A DNA stretch of 64,000 nucleotides from Euleptes europaea (GCF_029931775.1 NC_079318.1:29588159-29652158), one strand, 5' to 3'; numbered from the stretch's first letter, positions 13,620-28,061 are shown. Notes: generated by a model from the letters alone, not told the origin. Program-made: numbers and translations.

Positions 13620-13800
13620 CCTGATACTCATCCTTTTCAATTATGAGATTCAGGTTTGAATCCCTACTCTGCCATGGAAGCCTGCTGAGTGATCTTGGGC
13701 CAGTCACACCCTCAGTCTAATCTACTTCTCAGGACAGTTGTGATGATAACATATGGAGAAGGGCAGAATGTTGTAAATAAATGAAGTAAATAAACGAGTT
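13620..13800 (+). mobile_element. Sauria-SINE, 5'-shortened
   Basis: GGTTTGAATCCCTACTCTGC and CTTGGGCCAGTCACACCCTC are Sauria-SINE. It directly follows the SINE at 13294-13592. Confidence 0.7.
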
Positions 13801-14098
13801 ACATGTGAATGCCACCAAAGCAGTAAATGTTGCAGCCTTCTTGATCTTTTTTAGGCTTCCAATGTGGCCCTTTATACTAAACAAATTGTTCATCTCTGTT
13901 TCACAGGAAACGCACAAGCAACGAGGCAGTATCTATTTCCATTATTAAAGTGTAGCTTCCAACTGTCGGCACAGTTACTGCACATTATACACCACTGACA
14001 AGATAATTAAGATAAGATTCACACTGAACAATTTCTAAAAAGAGTATACAAATTATGTTAATTTAAGAACATTGCCAAACACTGCTATATTTTAACTA

Positions 14099-14356
<258 letters not shown>

Positions 14357-14389
14357 TTAAGGAAGCTATATGAAAGAACTAGATTTACT

Positions 14390-14617
14390 ACTGATATCTT
14401 AGTTGTTTTATTGGTGTGCTTGTTGCCTGAGAATGATCTTGTATATATTTTAGAATGCCTGATGTGTATTTTATGTTACTGTATACCTTGGCTTATTTTA
14501 ACGGCACCATTTTAATGTCTTGCTTTAATAGTTTTGTTTTATTGTTATAGTTGTAAAAAGACTTGAGCAGATCTCTGGAAAGGTTGCATATAAAATTTTC
14601 TAAATTAATAGACAAAA
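14390..14617 (+). repeat. Probable LINE tail (L2-like)
   Basis: TTGTTGCCTGAGAATGATCT through ATAGTTGTAAAAAGACTTGA then GCAGATCT resembles the non-coding L2-type tail with a TAAAC..GAGCAG-like end. It is weak. Confidence 0.35.
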
Positions 14618-14834
14618 TAATATGGCCTCTGCCACATAAGTATTACAACAGGACAACTAGAGAAATATGTTATCAACATGTAGAATATGAGCTGCTCCAA
14701 TAATCGGTAGACATTTTTCTTAATATGTATTCTTACCTCACAGTTCAATCACAGTTGTTGATTCTAATACCAGTCAATTTTTAGTATGCTTAAATTAAAC
14801 CTCTTGTTAGCTCAAGCAAACAGCTAGTCATTTT

Positions 14835-15127
14835 GAGGCCTAGGCCTCAACACCACTGGCATGACGACCACTTCTGGAAGTGACGTAATCACACAGGTGC
14901 GGTCAGGGGAGACACTCTGGTATTTGGGCAAAACTTTATGGTAAAAACTGTTTCTACCATAGAGATTTTCCCCAAATACCAGAGTGTCTCCCTCGGCATC
15001 AGCAATGTGATGGCATCACTTCCAGAAGTAACATCGTCATGCAGGTGACATTGAGGCCTAGACCTCATTTTAAGCATGATAAGATCCCCCCCTCCCCTGC
15101 GGTGGCCAGGGGGGACCTGGCTACCCT
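14835..15127. repeat. Inverted repeat, MITE-like
   Basis: GAGGCCTAGGCCTCA at 14838 pairs with TTGAGGCCTAGACCTCA at 15048. Inner GACACTCTGGTATTTGGG (14910) pairs with CCCCAAATACCAGAGTGTC (14970). It holds no coding sequence; the class is unknown. Confidence 0.6.
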
Positions 15128-15636
15128 AATTGTAAACCCACACACACACAAATAGTGGTGCATTTTGTTCATGAGGGCCCCCTTATTCTTAGAGGGCTTT
15201 TGAGACAAAACAGGATGATGAAGGAAGGCAGGAAAACATCCACTTCTCCAACTCCTTCTGTAAGCTTATCCCCATAACTGTATTTCACTCAATGCTATTA
15301 CATGTTTCTTCTACAATCAGCATATTTACTAAAAGGTTTAAGTTTGCTTACAAAATACAGCTGTAAACTATTACATTCAAGCCCTCAAAAAAAGCCCTCT
15401 CAAACGAAACAAACGTATGCCTTCCAAAAAGGAAGAAGACAGAGAGCCCACCTCCATACTTTTAGAAACCCATTGCAAAGAATAGGAGCAGGAATGGAAA
15501 ACACTCATGACCAGGTAGGACTATGTGCCGGCAGCAACAAAGACATACAAGGAGAAATTGACTGAACAAATACTTATTATATCACCTCTGAGTTTTTATA
15601 AAATTAATTTCATTTCTTGAAACTGAAATATATTTA

Positions 15637-15741
<105 letters not shown>

Positions 15742-16332
15742 TTATAATAAAAGTTGTATGGTTAAAAAGTGAAGTGATAATAATACTCACTTCAAAAATA
15801 TTTCAAAAAAGTTAAGAAACTAAGAAAATTATAACCAGGTTAGCAATGAAAGGGTCATTTACGGCAAGAGAAAGAGAGAGACAACCCATTTGCCCATATC
15901 ATCTGGCATAATAAAATTACTGGAACAGCAATTGCAGCTGATAAAATAATCTGTAGAGGTGACGTGAATTCCAGGAAACCCAATTTAAAAAGCAGTGTTA
16001 CGGTCAAATCTTTATCTATAATGGTAATGTCAGAATTGTTGTTTAGCTATCATGACAGCCACTGAAACCATTTTTCCAGGCAATAACTGATTTAACAGAA
16101 AGAGAAGAGACTCTCCAAATAGTTATCTCATGAACAATGAATGTACTAAAAAGGATAAATGTCAACTCCCTTCCTCTAGTCTTTCAACCATGCCTATACA
16201 CTGAAGATATTACAAATTAAAAAGTGTTAGTAATGCGAAGTTCTCTCTCTTTAGGTGATAATTTACAATATAGTCCAAAGAAAATGAAGTTTTTCACTTC
16301 ACTGATTAAATGAAAAGAACAGTAAACAATTA

Positions 16333-16605
16333 CCGTATTTTTCGCTCCAAAGCACGTACCTGACCATAACACACACCCCCCCCCCAGCTGGCCGTCGGGG
16401 CGGGGAAAGACGGCTCGCACACGAACGATGCGAGCCGGCTCTGTGCGTCCCGCCCGCCTCCCAGCTGGCGGGCGGGGAAAGCAGGCTCGCGTCGTTCCAG
16501 CGCGCCCAGCAGGCTCTGTGCGCACATTCGCTCCATAACACGCACAGACATTTCCCCTCACTTTTGAGGAGGAAAAAAGTGTGTGTTATGGAGAGAAAAA
16601 TACGA
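16333..16605. mobile_element. Mariner-type MITE, second copy of the same family
   Basis: It starts CCGTATTTTTCGCTCC and ends GAGAAAAATACGA, with TA on both sides (16331-16332, 16606-16607). It lies in CEP170 intron 2 and has the same GC-rich interior as 34246-34605. Confidence 0.85.
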
Positions 16606-17214
16606 TACAAATTGTGGATGGTTTCATTTAGATGCCTCTAATTCCAAATTAAAATCTACCACCACTAGGTTTTCGGATACAGCTAGAGAACGAAGCTTCT
16701 ATAAAACATGTGTGGGGAACAAATTGTGTGTGTACATGTGTGTGTACACATAGACACACACTGCAAAATATAATTTTCATTTCTATATATAAATAAACAA
16801 ATCTGTAAATTCTCATGACCAACACATACAGAAGACAAAGGGGTATTTCATGTGTTCTGCCCACATGCTCTGCATGCAAATAAGAGAGTTATGAGAAGTT
16901 CTTGCACTACACATGTATGTAAAACAAAGCTTCATTGTTAGTCCCAACTTCAAGATATTACAGATATGCAGAAATTCAAGCCATCCAATTACATACATAT
17001 TTAACAGCCATCTGTAATTACTATTACAAAATTACACATTTTATAGTTACTTTTCAACTGGAAAGAGTAAGACGGGTCAGTAACTAGGATTAGCATTGAG
17101 GTGTTCAGTTGAAGAGTCTGGAACAGGTCTGCATGGAAATGACAGGCAGGCAGGAAAGCAGATCAGCTGGGAAGGCTGTAGGACAAACAGGAAGGTGCAT
17201 GCGTGCACACACAA

Positions 17215-17782
17215 CTGGGCACCACAATTTGAGAAGGATGTAGACAAGGTGGAGCGTGTCCAGAGGAGGGCAACAAAGATGGTGAGGGGTCTGGAGACCA
17301 AGTCCTATGAGGAAAGGGTGAAGGAGCTGGGCATGTTTAGCCTGAAGAGAAGACTGAGAAGTGATATTATATCTATCAAGTACTTGAAGGGCTGTCATAT
17401 CAAGGATGGTGCCGAGTTGTTTTCTGTTGCCCCAGAAGGTCGGACCAGAACCAACAGGGTGAAATTAAATCAAAAGAGTTTCCGTCTAGACATTAGGAAG
17501 AATTTCCTAACAGTTACTGCAATTCCTCAGTGGAACAGGCTTCCATGGGAGGTGGTAAGCTCTCCTTCCCTGGAGCTTTTTAAGCAGAGGCTAGATGGCC
17601 ATTTGTCAGCCATGCTGATTCTATGACCTTAGGCAGATCATGAGAGGGAGGGCATCTTGGCCATCTTCTGGGTGTGGAGTATGGTTCACTGGGGTGTGGG
17701 GGGAGGTAGTTGTGAATTTCCTGCATTGTGCAGGGGGTTGGACTAGATGACCCTGGTGGTCCCTTCCAACTCTATGCTTCTA
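17215..17782 (+). mobile_element. CR1 LINE 3' end
   Basis: It encodes the CR1 ORF2 C-terminus (DKVERVQRRATKMVRGLETK ... FRLDIRKNFLT) and ends in the CR1 tail GGACTAGATGACCCTGGTGG then TCCCTTCCAACTCTATGCTT. The frame is open from 17096 to 17626, but the first 100 bases do not look like CR1. Confidence 0.9.
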
Positions 17783-17793
17783 CACAAACACTC

Positions 17794-18260
17794 TGTCAGA
17801 GGTTGCCTTTTGGTTCTTCACTGAATGTCTTCTGAGTTCTTGCCTAGCCATGCTTGGGCTGGCCCGTACAAGCGGTCAGGCTCTTGACATGAGTTAGGCC
17901 AGTGTTTGCATTTTTGCTTTGATGTTCATTTGCTCTGTTATTCCCACTCCCTGTTCCATTCCCCCCTCCCTTGCCTTGGCCTTGAACGGCTAACGAGCAG
18001 CACCGTGTTTAGGCTCCGTCTTCCTCCTTCCTGCCAAGCACCGTTATCTAGTCATTTCCCAGGCCGTTTGAAACTGCACCTGTGATGTAATCATGCTTTT
18101 AAGTTATGCCTTGTAGCCTGGCTCGTCATTAGCAGCTTTGAACCTGCAGGTTACCTTAGCTGTACCTGTTGCTTCTTCAATAAAGTTTACCTGCTTCTGA
18201 CTTGACAGTCTGAGCGAGTGGCTTTTTGGGAATTGCCCAGGTTGGCAGGAGAACCTGACA
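17794..18260. mobile_element. Solo LTR fossil
   Basis: It starts TGTCAGAGGTTGCC and ends GAGAACCTGACA (TG...CA). The 5-bp duplication CACTC is on both sides (17789-17793, 18261-18265). An AATAAA signal lies near 18180. This is a single LTR left after recombination; the family (ERV or Gypsy-like) cannot be told from the LTR alone. It landed just after the 3' end of a CR1 copy. Confidence 0.75.
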
Positions 18261-18390
18261 CACTCCCATGAAACTGTTGTCCAGGCAAAGATCAAACAAC
18301 CTAGACATATTGTCGAAGGCTTTCATGGTCAGAGTGCATTGGTTCTTGTAGGTTATCCGGGCTGTGTGACCGTGGTCTTGGTATTTTCTT

Positions 18391-18433
18391 TCCTGACCTT
18401 TCGCCCACAGCTGTGGCAGGCATCTTCAGAGGA
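18391..18433 (-). ncRNA. Hammerhead-like motif, left arm of the large family A palindrome
   Basis: On the minus strand: TCCT, CTGAAGA, TGCCTGCC...GTGGGC, GAAAGGTC, AGGA. It keeps core and stem I; stem II is partly eroded. It is sense in CEP170 intron 2. Confidence 0.45.
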
Positions 18434-19140
18434 GTAACACTGAAAGAGAGTCTCTCTCCATGTCAAGTGTGTAGGAAGAGTAATATATAGTCAGAAGGGG
18501 GTTGGGTTTGAGCTGAGTCATTGTCCTGCAAAGTATTAAAGGTAATGTGCTAATCATTGTCCTGTAAGTATCAAGATAATGTGCTAATGAGGGTGTGGTA
18601 TGTTAATGTGGAACCATTGTATCCTGAAGTGATCTGTTAACATGTGGAATCCAAAGCTAATCCGCATGGCTATTGTGGACTGTAGTCTTTGTTAGTCTGG
18701 AGGTTTTCAGGATAGAAAGCCAAGCCTTATTCATTCTTAAACTCTCTTCTTTTCTTCAAAGTTGTGCTGATGTTTATGAATTTCAATGGCTTCTCATAAA
18801 CATCAGCACAACTTTAACAGAAAAGAAGAGAGAGTAAGAATGAATAAGGCTTGGCTTCCTATCCTGAAAACCTCCAGACTAACAAAGACTACAGTCCACA
18901 ATAGCCATGCGGATTAGCTTTGGATTCCACATGTTAACAGATCACTTCAGGATACAATGGTTCCACATTAACATACCACACCCTCATTAGCACATTATCT
19001 TGATACTTACAGGACAATGATTAGCACATTACCTGTAATACTTTGCTGGACAATGACTCAGCTCAAACCCAACCCCCTTCTGACTATATATTACTTTTCC
19101 TTCACACTTGACACTGAGAGACACTGTCTTTCAGTGTTAC

Positions 19141-19183
19141 TCCTCTGAAGATGCCAGCCACAGCTGCTGGCGAAAGGTCAGGA
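19141..19183 (+). ncRNA. Hammerhead-like motif, right arm of the large family A palindrome
   Basis: It reads TCCT, CTGAAGA, T, GCCAGC-...-GCTGGC (six perfect pairs), GAAAGGTC, AGGA. The stem III palindrome is changed (AGGT for ACGT). It is antisense to CEP170. Confidence 0.5.
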
Positions 19184-20037
19184 AAGAAAATACCAAGACC
19201 ACGGTCACACAGCCCGGATAACCTACAAGAACCAACCTAGACATAATTATTACAGACAAGACAGTGAGAACCACTGAGAGCAAGGTTATGTGGAAGCTTG
19301 GAAAAGCAAATACTGAGGTTCTCATCTTTTATCTCACCACTCATTTATGACCAGCATACTTGCTATATACCTTATGAATTTCTTGAAGACAAGGTCAACT
19401 ACCTGGACCACAAGATGATAAACAGCAGGGTGGGCCTCACCTAGGGATGTGCAGACAGAAGAGGCCTGATGCTTTTGCATCCCATCTGTTGTCTGCACTG
19501 TGATTTGGGGTGTGTTTTGCTCTTGGATCCTGCATTTCCTTATCTTGCAGATAAATAAAATTGGCCCTTCAATATCCCAACTAATGGTAGTCTCCTTTGA
19601 TACCATGTCCATCTGCAATCAGTACCTACAAAGAGGCTAACAATCAATCGTGAATGAACTATTCTGCTGCAGTTAGTAACTGTATACAGAATACCACCCC
19701 CTCTGATATGGATCATATAGTTCCATTAACACTGCACAGAGAGTTGCAACACAATTTGTGATAGTATGGACAGGACTGTAGGCTGTGCACACCACTAGGA
19801 TATAGAACAACATTTATTGCTTTAACTGAGGCATGTTCAATCCCTAGAAGATATAAATATTGATAATATTCTGGGCTATACTAGCAATAGACAAGGGTAT
19901 AAATGAAGAAACCGGAGAAGAAAACTGTAGAAAAAGTTATGGCAGGCATACACTGTGAGATTGGAACTTATGAGCAGGACTCTATGTTTTCTAAGCAAAC
20001 AGCATCCCCTTTGAGTAACTGTCCAATAGTAGTTTTA

Positions 20038-20640
20038 AGTCAATCAATCATCACCTTTATTGGCATAAAAAGGAATAATCAGAACAGTCTAAATACATCC
20101 AGCATCAAATTTAAAAATTTCATAGTTAAGATACAAGCTCCCTTATGTTTATTGCACGTTGTAAGAATTCTGCTACCCGATTGGTTAAGTTCTGGTTATT
20201 CAATAAGAACAATAATTTATATTTATCAGACAACTCCTGCTTTTTACTTAGCAAGGGTAATAAGAATTTGACCCGGATTTCTGCATACAAATGGCAGTAT
20301 AACAAAACATGAGTAACAGTTTCAACATGAGCATATTCACAAGAGAAGACTGTTCATATATGGAACTTTATGATATCTCCCCTCTCTCAGCGCTGAGGGC
20401 AAAACGTTAAACCTGGCCAGCATAAAAGCTCTTTGTTGATGCGGATTAATTAAATTATAAAAATACGAAGCAACTTTGTTCAAGCAAAAGGGAATTTCCA
20501 TATTCAGAGGGGAGCAGGTTCTCCTAGCCGCACTCATAAGTTCTTGTCTTTCCATATCCAACAATCTGCTCTTAATTCTAACAAATATCAAGTTTGCAGA
20601 GTCTAGGGTCAACCCATCTAAAGAAATCTCCATAGATTTA
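20038..20640 (-). mobile_element. LINE fragment, Vingi-like (tentative)
   Basis: The minus-strand frame contains RAFMLARFNVLPSALREGRY, matching RAFMLARLNSFPSKVLYGRF in the copy at 53000-53736. The 3' end reads AATCATCACCTTTATTGGCA in plus (a polyadenylation-like TGCCAATAAAGG in minus). The family name is a guess. Confidence 0.65.
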
Positions 20641-21361
20641 ATTTTTATTCAATAAATTTTGACCATTTGAATTGAACATCTGCAAGCATCATGTGTGTGA
20701 GACTGGTGGGTTCTGATCTAAACAGTAGACGCAACCAAAATTTAATTGTGCTCAACTGTCCAATAGTAGTTCAACACACACATGAACAAATGAGGCTGCT
20801 TATTATGAATTAAATTATCATTATGAATTTTTATAAGCTGGCAGACTTTGGCAGCAATAAGAAATTGCATAGCCTTTTGAGATTACTTCTCAGGACTCCT
20901 GGCGGAGGGGGCAAAAACCAATGAAAATAATGATTGAGTTTCTAAATTTTCAACTAGTAAGATCCATGGTATGAAAGGATGTTTGAACTGAGCCATTAGT
21001 TTGGATCCCATGGATGCGCTAACATCAGCCTCCCCTGCCTCAAGAATCCTCTGCTGAGGATTAAGGTTGGCCTTTGGAAACAATATGTCCGGTGACATGG
21101 GGACTGCAATGAGAAAGGGGACCGGGGTGGGGGGGATTTGTCACATTGGTTCTAGTGTGAATACAGCAAGTCTTGAGATAAGCTGGCTTCACTTGCACAA
21201 GAAAAAAAGCAGTGGTCACTTTTGCCCAATTCTACTTCCTCGTTGCAGCATTCTGTGTTGCATGACACTTTGTGAGGGTCAAGGCACCACTGTGATCAGA
21301 GGTTTTGTTGGGAAATGGAAAGATTAAAAAGCAGCAAGTACTCAAAATTATGAGACTTATA

Positions 21362-21843
21362 GCGCATACCTGAGAAGCGCCGGCATCCAGGGCTTAAGTC
21401 CCGTAGGAGGCCAGGAAAAGGCCGCGCCGGTGTCTGGGCCGCCCGCACGGGGTATCTGGGCAACTTACATCGGCGTTAGTGGGCCCCAACGCCGGCGGGA
21501 AGGCCTGGTCGCCGGCCATTGCAGCGCCGCCCTGGGATGCCAATGGGGCCTTCCGGCAGCATATGAATGACAGCAAAGGCCGCGCCGGAGTTCCGGGAGG
21601 CGTTCCCAGGGTGGAACGGTGTCCCAGGAGGTGTTCCCGGGGCATTTCAACACCAGCCTGGGGTCGGGGCCGCCTTTTGGCGGCCTCAAAAACCCTTTTG
21701 GGCGGGGAACATCCCCCTTTTTTGCTGAGATATATGCCACCTTTTAGGTGGCGTATCTCCCGTGCAACCCTATGAGGGTTGCATGGATTTTTTGCGCAGT
21801 GTTGCCTCCTAAGCCCGGCGCAGGCATTCCACTCAGGAATGCA
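21362..21843. repeat. GC-rich MITE-like element, copy 1
   Basis: It begins GCGCATACCTGAG and ends CTCAGGAATGCAC, a short terminal inverted repeat. The inside has paired inverted blocks (GCCACCTTTTAGGTGGC, CAACCCTATGAGGGTTG). A related copy is at 58077. Confidence 0.6.
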
Positions 21844-22394
21844 CTGTAAAGAGTGATCAGCTGATCAAGAACAAGCTTTGAGACAACATTTTAATTTTTA
21901 CTTGTAAAATTCCAGACCAATTTCAATTCTTGCTAAAGTTAAGTCTTGAAGGAGAAATGCATGCACGCGGAATTAAAAGGCATAATTGTCATGCAGAATT
22001 ATCACTGAATAAAGCTGTAATAGAAGACACAGAAAAGTAATGCTACTTAAAATATTTAAAATATATAAACAATTCATTGTTTAACTGCACAAGGAATGGC
22101 ACCAGATAGAGATTATAATTAGCAAAATACTAAATGAACCTCTTTCTTTAAAGTTAACATTGGACAACTTAATTATACGTGAGTTGCACTAATACTATGA
22201 ATTAGTATACAGCAAGATGCTCAGAGCACACCCTAAGCAATTTGCAGTTATAGCAACTGCGAAGTTCCTTGCAATGCTCACAGAGGTAAGATGCCTTATA
22301 TAAGAAACATTTCTGATATAGGAAGCAAACAAATGCCCTTGCAGAACAACAAAAGTCTCATTTTGCACAAAAGATGTAATAAAACACTAATTTT

Positions 22395-23520
22395 TGAAGA
22401 ATTCAAAAGCAAGACATAGGGGAATTGACTAAAGCAGAAAATGTTGCAATACTGTGTGACCTTAACTACCCTCAGATTGACTGGGAAAATTTACTGGGCA
22501 CTGGAAAAATTGGTCATGGAGTGGACCAGAGGCATATTGATCTTGGACTTGGTTCTGTGTGGGGCTCAAGACCTCGCGTGAGATATAGACGTTGTTGCAC
22601 TAGCCGGGAACAGCAACCACAATATTATTAAGTTCAACATCCCTAACCATGGAGAATTTCCTCCAAAGTCCAAAACAGTCACATTTGACTTCAAAAGAAG
22701 AAACTTTAGAAAAATTAGGGGACCAATTAGAAGGAAGCTGGAAAGGAAACTCAAGAGAATCAAATCCCTAAGGGAGGGTTAGAAGCTATTTAAAACCACA
22801 CTAATTGAGGCCCACATGAAATACATACTGGCAAAAAGGCTTCTTTTAAAAAGGGAAGGTTTACGCCAATGAGCTGAACAGAATGGAGCACAGGGTCTCC
22901 ATTCTGTGTAAGTCAACAATTAGGCAAGCAAAGTGTAAGTCAACAATTAGGCAAGCAAAAAGAGAATTTGAGAAGCAGATTGCTAAAAACATCAAGATAA
23001 ACAATAGGAATTTCTTTATAAATACATCAGGAGCAGGAAACCAGTAAGGGAGGTGGCCATTAAATGACAAGGAATAAAAGGACTGCCAAAGGAAGCTTTG
23101 GAGATTGCAGAGAAGCTAAATCAATTCTTTGTATCTGTTTTCACTGTGGTGAGTGCGTAGCATTTACCTGCGCCACAACCACTATTTTTAGGGAGTCTGA
23201 AAAAAAGAGTTAAATTGAGGTGAAGAGATCAAGTTCAAGGACTACAGGGCAAATTAAAAATCAGTAAATCTGTGGGTCCAGGTGGCATACACCTGCAGGT
23301 TGTTAAGGATCTCTAATGTGAAATTGTAGATCTACTAACCAGAATATGGAACTTGCTCCTAAAATCAGCTTCTGTACCAGAGGACTGGAGAATAGCAAAT
23401 GTTATACCAATTTTTTAAAAGGGGTCCAGAGGAGAACCAGGAAATTACAGGTCATTTAGCCTAACATCTGTCCCAGGCGAATTAGTAGAAACTGTAATCA
23501 AAGAATTATTAAGTGCAAAG
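22395..23520 (+). mobile_element. CR1 LINE, 5'-truncated ORF2 fragment
   Basis: It encodes CDLNYPQIDWE (end of the endonuclease domain) and continues through the KLNQFFVSVF-like linker to the start of the reverse transcriptase (ITSVPGELVE). Frames are interrupted many times. It carries a small internal duplication (AAGTGTAAGTCAACAATTAG, about 22905-22955). Confidence 0.8.
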
Positions 23521-24960
23521 AGGCTTCGGTTGCATGCCAGCCTCTTGTGACTCGATGACAGAAGGCTGCCAGGAGGGCCTCCCGGCTTGGGTGGCAGCTG
23601 CAGGAGGCTGCCTAACACAGACACTGCTGCGGCTGGCTCCACAGAACCCACTGGAGTGGGAGGGAACCTAGTCGGAAGTGCCTTTATTGTCATACAGCAC
23701 CACTGGCTCCCCCCCTCACAGTGCCACCATCTATCACAGTGGCTGGTGGGGAGAGGGAGCGATGGAGGGGCTCTGTGCAGACACTGAGAGTAAGATCGTG
23801 TGGGTGGGGGAAGATTAAAACCCACCCATTGTCAGCAAGTGTGAAGACAGAACCATTTTGTTCTTGGCATCAGTATTATTCTCCATCTTGTGTGCTTAGG
23901 TTTAGTTTCAGCAGTTTCCCAGAGGCCTAGCCAACGCTCGCAGCTAACAAGCAACACCCGCAGCTTGTTACCCTAACAGACAGTACCATCAAGGACACCA
24001 GAACACACCGGGTTAATTAACTGAGTTAGCTCATCTGTGTGATGATGGGAGGGGGACGAAGTCACTCTTTCCTACTGAGAACGCTATTCCAGCTCAAACC
24101 AGTTTGAACGGTCCAGAGACTTCTCCCTAGAGACTATCCTGATTGGGAGTTGTAGGTCATCTGACCTGAGCCCACTTTGCCGTACGTTAGGCTATGCTTC
24201 ATAGTGGTCACTTCGCTTTTACCTTTTACTTTACCTTATGATATTCTACTTTCCTCCACTCCAGCAAGTATTCTGCAGCCTGAGACTATGTTTCTACAGC
24301 TATTAAGATCAGCAACTATGTAACAACTATGAGAGAAGCAGCCTGTCTGGGGAGCATATGAGCTATTGCTGATTATAGATTGAAAATTCAAGCTTGTTTG
24401 GCTGAAGAAGCCACTTTTACATGGTGAAAGCGCTGTGAATACCTGGGATGGCATTTCCTTGATCACCTATGCCTGATACTACCAAGCAATCTGCAACAAG
24501 CCAAGCCGTTTGTGTTTTGGAGTGAGCAATTCCGCTCCTTAACTTTGTTGAGCTTCTGTTGGCTGTCAGCTGTTTCTGATGCTTGTTCAGGTTTTGTATT
24601 CATTGTAATATTGTAATTTTGTATCCTTCTTGCTTAGTGATATTGGCTCCTTAGGAGCGCTGTTTGAATATATCTTGTTGATTCAGATTTCTACCTGAAT
24701 TGTGTTCTTATTTGTTATTAGAACGCTGAGACTACTGCTGTTCTTTATTGCTAGTAAGTATATTCAGCGAAGACTTTGTTATTTTCCGTGCCACTGTGCC
24801 TCATGACTATGTAACTATGTTTTAATCTACTTCTTAACTTTTTACTATCAGTAAAGCATCAGCTTTTAAGGATTGTTGAGTTTACTGACCTAGCCCAGTT
24901 ACTTGGTTACTCTATAACCACGGCTGAGGCTGAGTTGTGACAGCAGGTTCTTAAGAGTTT
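23521..24960. other. Unassigned intronic stretch, possibly including an LTR-like piece
   Basis: 23527-23840 is GC-rich with no recognised family. From about 23840 to 24960 the base pattern (promoter-like start, late AT-rich part, ending TTGTGACA) recalls an LTR. I find no target duplication or clear TG...CA pair, so I do not call one. No coding exon is seen. Confidence 0.25.
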
Positions 24961-26203
<1,243 letters not shown>

Positions 26204-27419
26204 CTGCAGCAAGACACAGAGATTAAGAGAAAAGTTTTCAGTTACATTTTCAGCTCTTGCTCCTGCTAAAAGTAAGTGCTGTTGGGAGTCCTGTACGAAC
26301 TAGGCATTATAAACAGACAAGATTTCAGATTTCTAAAAAAAAAAAAAAACACTTCACAAATGAATTTCTTAACATATTTAAGGAAACTGATACACACAAC
26401 GCCATGTGTGAAGACTGCAAATATATTTTGGCACATATTCGATACTGGATAGCCATGGCAGCATGAAGTTGCTGGTGAATGCAAAATGTACAAAACAGAT
26501 GTTTTATCTTCACAAGTGACAGCATGCTTGAGCGTGTGTATATATATTTGGTCTCCCTATGCCTCAGCTGGAAAAACATAATTTGTAAAGCCCCACAAAG
26601 TTCTTCTACACAAAGGACACCCCATTTCAAATATAATAAACTTAAATCAATTTTAAAGCATGTGCAAAATCATAAGCTTTTCTACGGAAATAAAATCTAA
26701 GCAGCATACATTGTTATGAAATGAAATGATGATAGCCTTGGCATCACATTCAGAAACACCAACCAGTCTTGTATGACATATATATTCATACTTGTGAGGA
26801 TCTGGAAGAGTACTATGTGCCACTAGTACAGCACGGGGCAGAATTTGTATGGAGACACAGATGCATGTGGCCCACCCGGAAGGTGTCACTGCTCACAAAC
26901 GTTGCTTTTGTGGTGCTGTCCTCTGGATGCTTAACAAGAACTGTATATGCTCCTGAGGCACTCACATGGGAGCCTTGATAAAGTCGAGCAGCTCCTCAGT
27001 CAGAAAGGAAACACAACGGCTTTTTTTTTAAAGAGTCTTAGTATATCCTTAGTATATTTCTGAAAACTTAACAAAACTACCATGAAATTATCCAATGGCG
27101 TTGCTCGCACTTGTCGATACATATATACAACAAAACCAACTATTGAAAACCACATTTTCAGTATTTAAAGGCACAGAGCTGAGAAATTGAATTTAATATT
27201 TTTTATGGTCCCCCCCATTATGTTCACTCCTTATGGAAGCACCAGGGTTCGGTAGTAGCACACAACATTTGTACGCAGAAAGACAGTCCAATCTCTGGTA
27301 TTTCTAGTTAAAGGGTCTCCAGCAGCAGTTGCTTGGAAATACCTTTTTCTGCCTGAGACTCACGAGACTCACCACTAGTCAGCAACAATCTGTTAATGTA
27401 TCAAATGTAAATTAGAGGA
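26204..27419. other. CEP170 intron 1, nothing recognised
   Basis: AT-rich with an A run at 26335-26349. No exon or named repeat seen. Confidence 0.4.
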
Positions 27420-27560
27420 TTTATCTTACCAGATTTTTAATGGCTTGCTTGTGTCATATAGATAGTTTTTATACTGCTTATGTCCAATGGCTTTTTAAAT
27501 ATTGTGATGTGGTTTTAATCGTAAACTGCCTCGAGCAGGCCTCTAAAGAGGCAGCACAGA
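27420..27560 (+). repeat. Probable LINE tail (L2-like)
   Basis: GATGTGGTTTTAATCGTAAA then CTGCCTCGAGCAGGC is the common L2-type ending in lizards. Confidence 0.45.
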
Positions 27561-27739
27561 AATATCATAATATAAAACAAACAATGATTTGTTGGACCAA
27601 AGATCTAACAGCATAAGGCAGCTTCATATGTATAATTTTTCTTTCAAGGCAGTTAGATAAACAAACTATAAAGGTTTTAGCATCCAATGGAAGCTGACAG
27701 GCAATAGATTCAGGATGGGAAAAAAAGAAATACTCATTG

Positions 27740-28061
27740 AAACAACAAGTAATTAAAATGTGGAATTCACTGCCAGAGGATGTAGTGATGGCTACAGGGA
27801 TTGATAGCTTTAAAAGTGGATTAGATAGATTCATGAAGGGCAGGTCTATCAGTGGCTACTAGCCAAGGTGACTAAAGGGAAAACCCACATTCAGAAGAAG
27901 TAAACCTCTGAATACCAATGCCAGTTGGCAAGATGAGGGGAAGGCTTCAGCCTCTAATGCCCTGTTGTTGGCCCTACAGAGTAACTGCTTGGCCATTGTA
28001 TGACACAGGATGCTAGACTAGATGGACCAGTAGTCTGATCCAGCAGGACTCTTCTTATGTT
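27740..28061 (+). mobile_element. CR1-like LINE 3' end
   Basis: TGTGGAATTCACTGCCAGAG at 27760 and the tail GGATGCTAGACTAGATGGAC then CAGTAGTCTGATCCAGCAGG are diagnostic of a CR1 subfamily. A piece of a tRNA-SINE tail (GGACCAAAGATCTAACAGCA) lies just before it at 27585-27630. Confidence 0.8.

Larger units (their letters stand above)
18310..19232. repeat. Large palindrome (family A, ~450-bp arms) with 13-bp target duplication
   Basis: The two arms are near-perfect inverted copies around a short spacer near 18780. Outer ends read TTGTCGAAGGCTTTCATGGT and, inverted, ...CCGGATAACCTACAAGAAC. The flanks share CAACCTAGACATA (18297-18309 and 19233-19245). A 13-bp duplication is too long for hAT or mariner elements and fits target-primed retroposition. 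Each arm has a hammerhead-like core near its outer end. No coding sequence is seen. Confidence 0.85.

Noticed and set aside
17096-17626. 176-codon open frame as a host gene
   Set aside because: It is the C-terminal part of CR1 ORF2, followed by the CR1 3' tail.
23840-24960. Second solo LTR
   Set aside because: The base pattern is suggestive but no target duplication or matching ends could be found.
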